Of a stretch of DNA of 64,000 nucleotides, positions 62,366 through 64,000 are shown piece after piece. The translations under genes were made by a program, and so were the position numbers. The stretch comes from Haliea sp040221975. Lineage in GTDB: Bacteria; Pseudomonadota; Gammaproteobacteria; Pseudomonadales; Halieaceae. The stretch is from the NCBI GenBank assembly GCA_040221975.1, contig JAVJWR010000031.1, forward strand, positions 124,001-188,000. Reading direction: 5' to 3'. Within the stretch, counting starts at the first letter, position 1; each line of letters starts with the position of its first letter. The notes beneath the pieces are model-generated. The model was not told the origin of the DNA. It did not search any database and saw nothing but the letters and a program-made list of their open reading frames with translations.

Positions 62366-63070
62366 TCAGGCCTTGAGAAACGCCAGAATCCAGCGCCCGA
62401 TACGCTCACTCTCCGGAGCCTCCGCCAGGGAATCCATCCCGGCCACGTAGGTGGGCTCGCCGATGATCTCGCGGCGGAACTCCATGATTTCGCGGGAATA
62501 ACCGGGCACGAATTCCGGGTGCCCCTGGAATGTAAGTATGTGCTCACCAATCTGCACAACTGCATTCTCGCAAAAATCACTGCTGGCCAGAACCTCAGCG
62601 CCCGGCGCATTGCTGACCACCTGATCCTGATGACTCACCAGGATGGCAAACTCCGCTTCGCCCTGATCGTGCCAGTGAGGTCGGCGCGTGAAGCGATGCC
62701 GGTGCAGTCCCACACCCCAGCCTTTCGGGGATTTGCCGGTCTCGCCACCCAGGGCATGAGCCACCAGCTGGTGGCCGAAGCAGATCCCGACCAGCTTCTT
62801 CCGGCGCCGGTCCAGTTCCCGCACAAACTCCATCAGGGTCGCGATCCAGGGCTTGTCATCGTAGACGCTGCTCTTGCTGCCGGTGATCAGGTAGGCGTCG
62901 ACCTCATCAATGTCACGCGGGTACTCGCCCTGCTCTACATCGTAGACAACGAACTCCAGGGACGGGTCCAGCCGACCCAGCAGGGCGATGAACATGTCTG
63001 GATACTCGCCGAACTCCGGCACCCACTCCGTTCGTACCGCATCCGTCTTGAGAATACCCAGTTTCACCAA
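62366..63070 (-). CDS. Class I glutamine amidotransferase (GMP synthase-like)
   Basis: A 234-residue stand-alone glutamine amidotransferase. The nucleophile loop GICFGHQ near residue 96 and the HPEF His-Glu near 186 form the triad. Such proteins often act as gamma-glutamyl hydrolases. The substrate is not known. It is convergent with the glyoxalase-like gene and divergent from the PAP2 gene. Confidence 0.88.
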   Translation of the reverse strand: MVKLGILKTDAVRTEWVPEFGEYPDMFIALLGRLDPSLEFVVYDVEQGEYPRDIDEVDAYLITGSKSSVYDDKPWIATLMEFVRELDRRRKKLVGICFGHQLVAHALGGETGKSPKGWGVGLHRHRFTRRPHWHDQGEAEFAILVSHQDQVVSNAPGAEVLASSDFCENAVVQIGEHILTFQGHPEFVPGYSREIMEFRREIIGEPTYVAGMDSLAEAPESERIGRWILAFLKA

Positions 63071-63191
63071 TAGCCCCCGGTTTCACACCAGCTCTAAATC
63101 GAGCATGGTAGGCAAGCCACCCGGGGCTGTCCATACCACCTTTGGGAGATGCCGCCCGGACAGGGCCACCCGGCCAGGGCCGCCCCGGGTT

Positions 63192-63231
63192 TTGTCATCA
63201 AACTGACATGCCGCTGTCATGATACTGCCAT
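63192..63231 (+). promoter_or_regulatory. Four-heptamer Pho box (PhoB binding site)
   Basis: Four CTGTCAT-like heptamers at exact 11-base spacing: TTGTCAT (63192), CTGACAT (63203), CTGTCAT (63214) and CTGCCAT (63225), with 4-base spacers. The third is a perfect consensus match. GATACT (63221-63226) is a possible -10 for the first pair. It precedes the PAP2 and glycosyltransferase genes, so they would be induced when phosphate is scarce. Confidence 0.85.
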
Positions 63232-63245
63232 GCAAGCTCTCGAGA

Positions 63246-63782
63246 ATGGCAACCATGAAGATGCTCCACGCCATCCACAGGCTCGACCTGCAGCTACTGG
63301 CCCGCATATTCTCCCAGGGCGAGCGGCGGATGGTTCGCCCTCTGGCACGCGCACTTTCCCGCTCCGGCGACGGCTACCTGCACCTGCTGGTTCCGCTGCT
63401 CATGGTACTGCTGGCGGTCGAAGACGCCGCCCGCTTTGCCGGCCTGCTGGCACTGGCGCTGCTACTTGAACGCGGGCTGTACTGGAGCCTGAAGAACAGC
63501 CTGAAACGGCGCCGACCGCAGGAGGCCGTGCCCGGTTTCCGCAGCCTGGTGACGGCTGCCGACCAATTCAGTTTCCCCTCTGGCCACAGCTCCGCCGCGT
63601 TCCTGCTGGCAACCGCGCTCGCCGTGGTCTACGGCGGCCCGGTGGTGGCCATGTTCCTGTGGGCCAGCAGCGTTGCCCTGTCACGGATACTGCTGGGGGT
63701 CCACTTCCCGGGTGACACCGTCGCCGGGGCGATCATGGGCAGCAGCAGCGCCCTGTTCTGTGCCGGCCTGCTGGGCCTGTAG
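63246..63782 (+). CDS. PAP2-family phosphatase, membrane
   Basis: A 178-residue membrane phosphatase of about five helices. The three PAP2 motifs are present: KNSLKRRRP, PSGHSSAAF and SRILLGVHFPGDTVAG. It would dephosphorylate lipid phosphates such as phosphatidate or undecaprenyl pyrophosphate. Start codons at 63246 and 63255 are both possible; the Pho box ends only 14 bases before the first. It directly adjoins the glycosyltransferase gene and is probably its operon partner. Confidence 0.88.
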   Translation: MATMKMLHAIHRLDLQLLARIFSQGERRMVRPLARALSRSGDGYLHLLVPLLMVLLAVEDAARFAGLLALALLLERGLYWSLKNSLKRRRPQEAVPGFRSLVTAADQFSFPSGHSSAAFLLATALAVVYGGPVVAMFLWASSVALSRILLGVHFPGDTVAGAIMGSSSALFCAGLLGL

Positions 63783-64000
63783 ATGAAGATACTGTACGGG
63801 GTACAAGCGACCGGCAACGGCCATATCAGCCGCGCCCGGGCGCTGGCGGAGGCCTTCCGCAACCACGATGTCGATGTCACCTGGCTGTTTTCCGGCCGTG
63901 AGCGCAGCCAGCTGTTCGACATGACGCCGTTTGGTGATTTCCGCCACTGCCGGGGCCTGACGTTCGCCACCCGGGCTGGCTCGGTTCGCTACTGGCGCAC
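63783..64000 (+). CDS. MJ1255/VC2487-family glycosyltransferase, 5' part
   Basis: Seventy-two codons of a gene that continues beyond the window. MKILYGVQATGNGHISRARALAEAF is the N-terminal signature of the MJ1255/VC2487 glycosyltransferase family, as I recall it, followed by TWLFSGRERSQLFDM. The ATG immediately follows the PAP2 stop. Under the upstream Pho box it could make phosphate-free glycolipids; this is inferred. Confidence 0.8.
   Translation, partial: MKILYGVQATGNGHISRARALAEAFRNHDVDVTWLFSGRERSQLFDMTPFGDFRHCRGLTFATRAGSVRYWR

Overview
The window is GC-rich, densely coded DNA from a bacterial chromosome. The gene content (quinol:fumarate reductase, MnmH, RdgC, YggX, FNR-type and Pho-type sites, a KshA/HsaA-like steroid oxygenase pair, an arsenosugar-type ArsS cluster, a protein with a mid-chain exosortase-like signal) points to a marine gammaproteobacterium, most likely of the Cellvibrionales/Halieaceae (OM60/NOR5) type. 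That placement is inference from gene content and style; no rRNA gene is present to confirm it.

Layout. 1-1.2 kb: end of a MotB-like stator protein and a PilZ-like protein. 1.2-7.6 kb: an aldehyde dehydrogenase, a lipoprotein hydrolase, then acetate kinase and phosphoketolase separated by a long palindromic element. 7.7-13.5 kb: UrcA-family protein, a LytS/LytTR two-component pair and frdABCD. 13.5-18.7 kb (minus strand): hisB-hisH-hisA-hisF followed by a PAS-GAF-GGDEF protein and a persulfide dioxygenase-rhodanese fusion. 18.8-20.4 kb: a membrane fatty-acid/sterol hydroxylase and a candidate MidCut exosortase substrate. 20.5-24.5 kb: overlapping arsS, a TVP38/disulfide-reductase fusion and a DUF547 gene. 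24.5-30.7 kb: lipoprotein hydrolase, mutY, yggX, tRNA-Phe, a DUF4143 ATPase and an S9 peptidase. 30.7-35.6 kb: a LysR-centred accessory region with a frameshifted EamA transporter, a flavodoxin-like protein, a tautomerase, a cyclase-family hydrolase and a Rossmann protein. 36-38.9 kb: lemA, two TPM-domain genes and a pentapeptide-repeat gene. 38.9-50 kb: CPA-type antiporter, an internally deleted flavin oxidoreductase, a DUF6435 microgene, an SRAP protein, DUF2254, a lipase, a Ca/cation antiporter, an FtsH paralogue and small unknowns. 50.3-52.7 kb: an FNR-box promoter in front of the HsaA-like and KshA-like genes. 52.8-55.9 kb: two potassium channels, GNAT and DUF6394. 55.9-60.1 kb (minus): rdgC, mnmH and a fused selD. 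60.3-64 kb: a KstD-like flavoprotein, a glyoxalase-like protein, a glutamine amidotransferase, and a Pho-box-controlled PAP2 phosphatase/glycosyltransferase pair that runs off the window.

Themes. Low-oxygen energy metabolism is suggested by frdABCD, phosphoketolase plus acetate kinase, and the FNR box. Steroid ring degradation is suggested by the KshA-like and HsaA-like proteins and perhaps the KstD-like flavoprotein. Selenium is used for tRNA 2-selenouridine (SelD, MnmH). Phosphate limitation is read through a four-heptamer Pho box. The most distinctive observations are the mid-chain sorting-signal protein, the SD-occluding hairpin before the broken EamA gene, the AUG-covering inverted repeat before the DUF4143 ATPase, the FNR-type promoter in front of oxygen-consuming oxygenases, and two matching 14-bp tandem repeats at separate gene boundaries.
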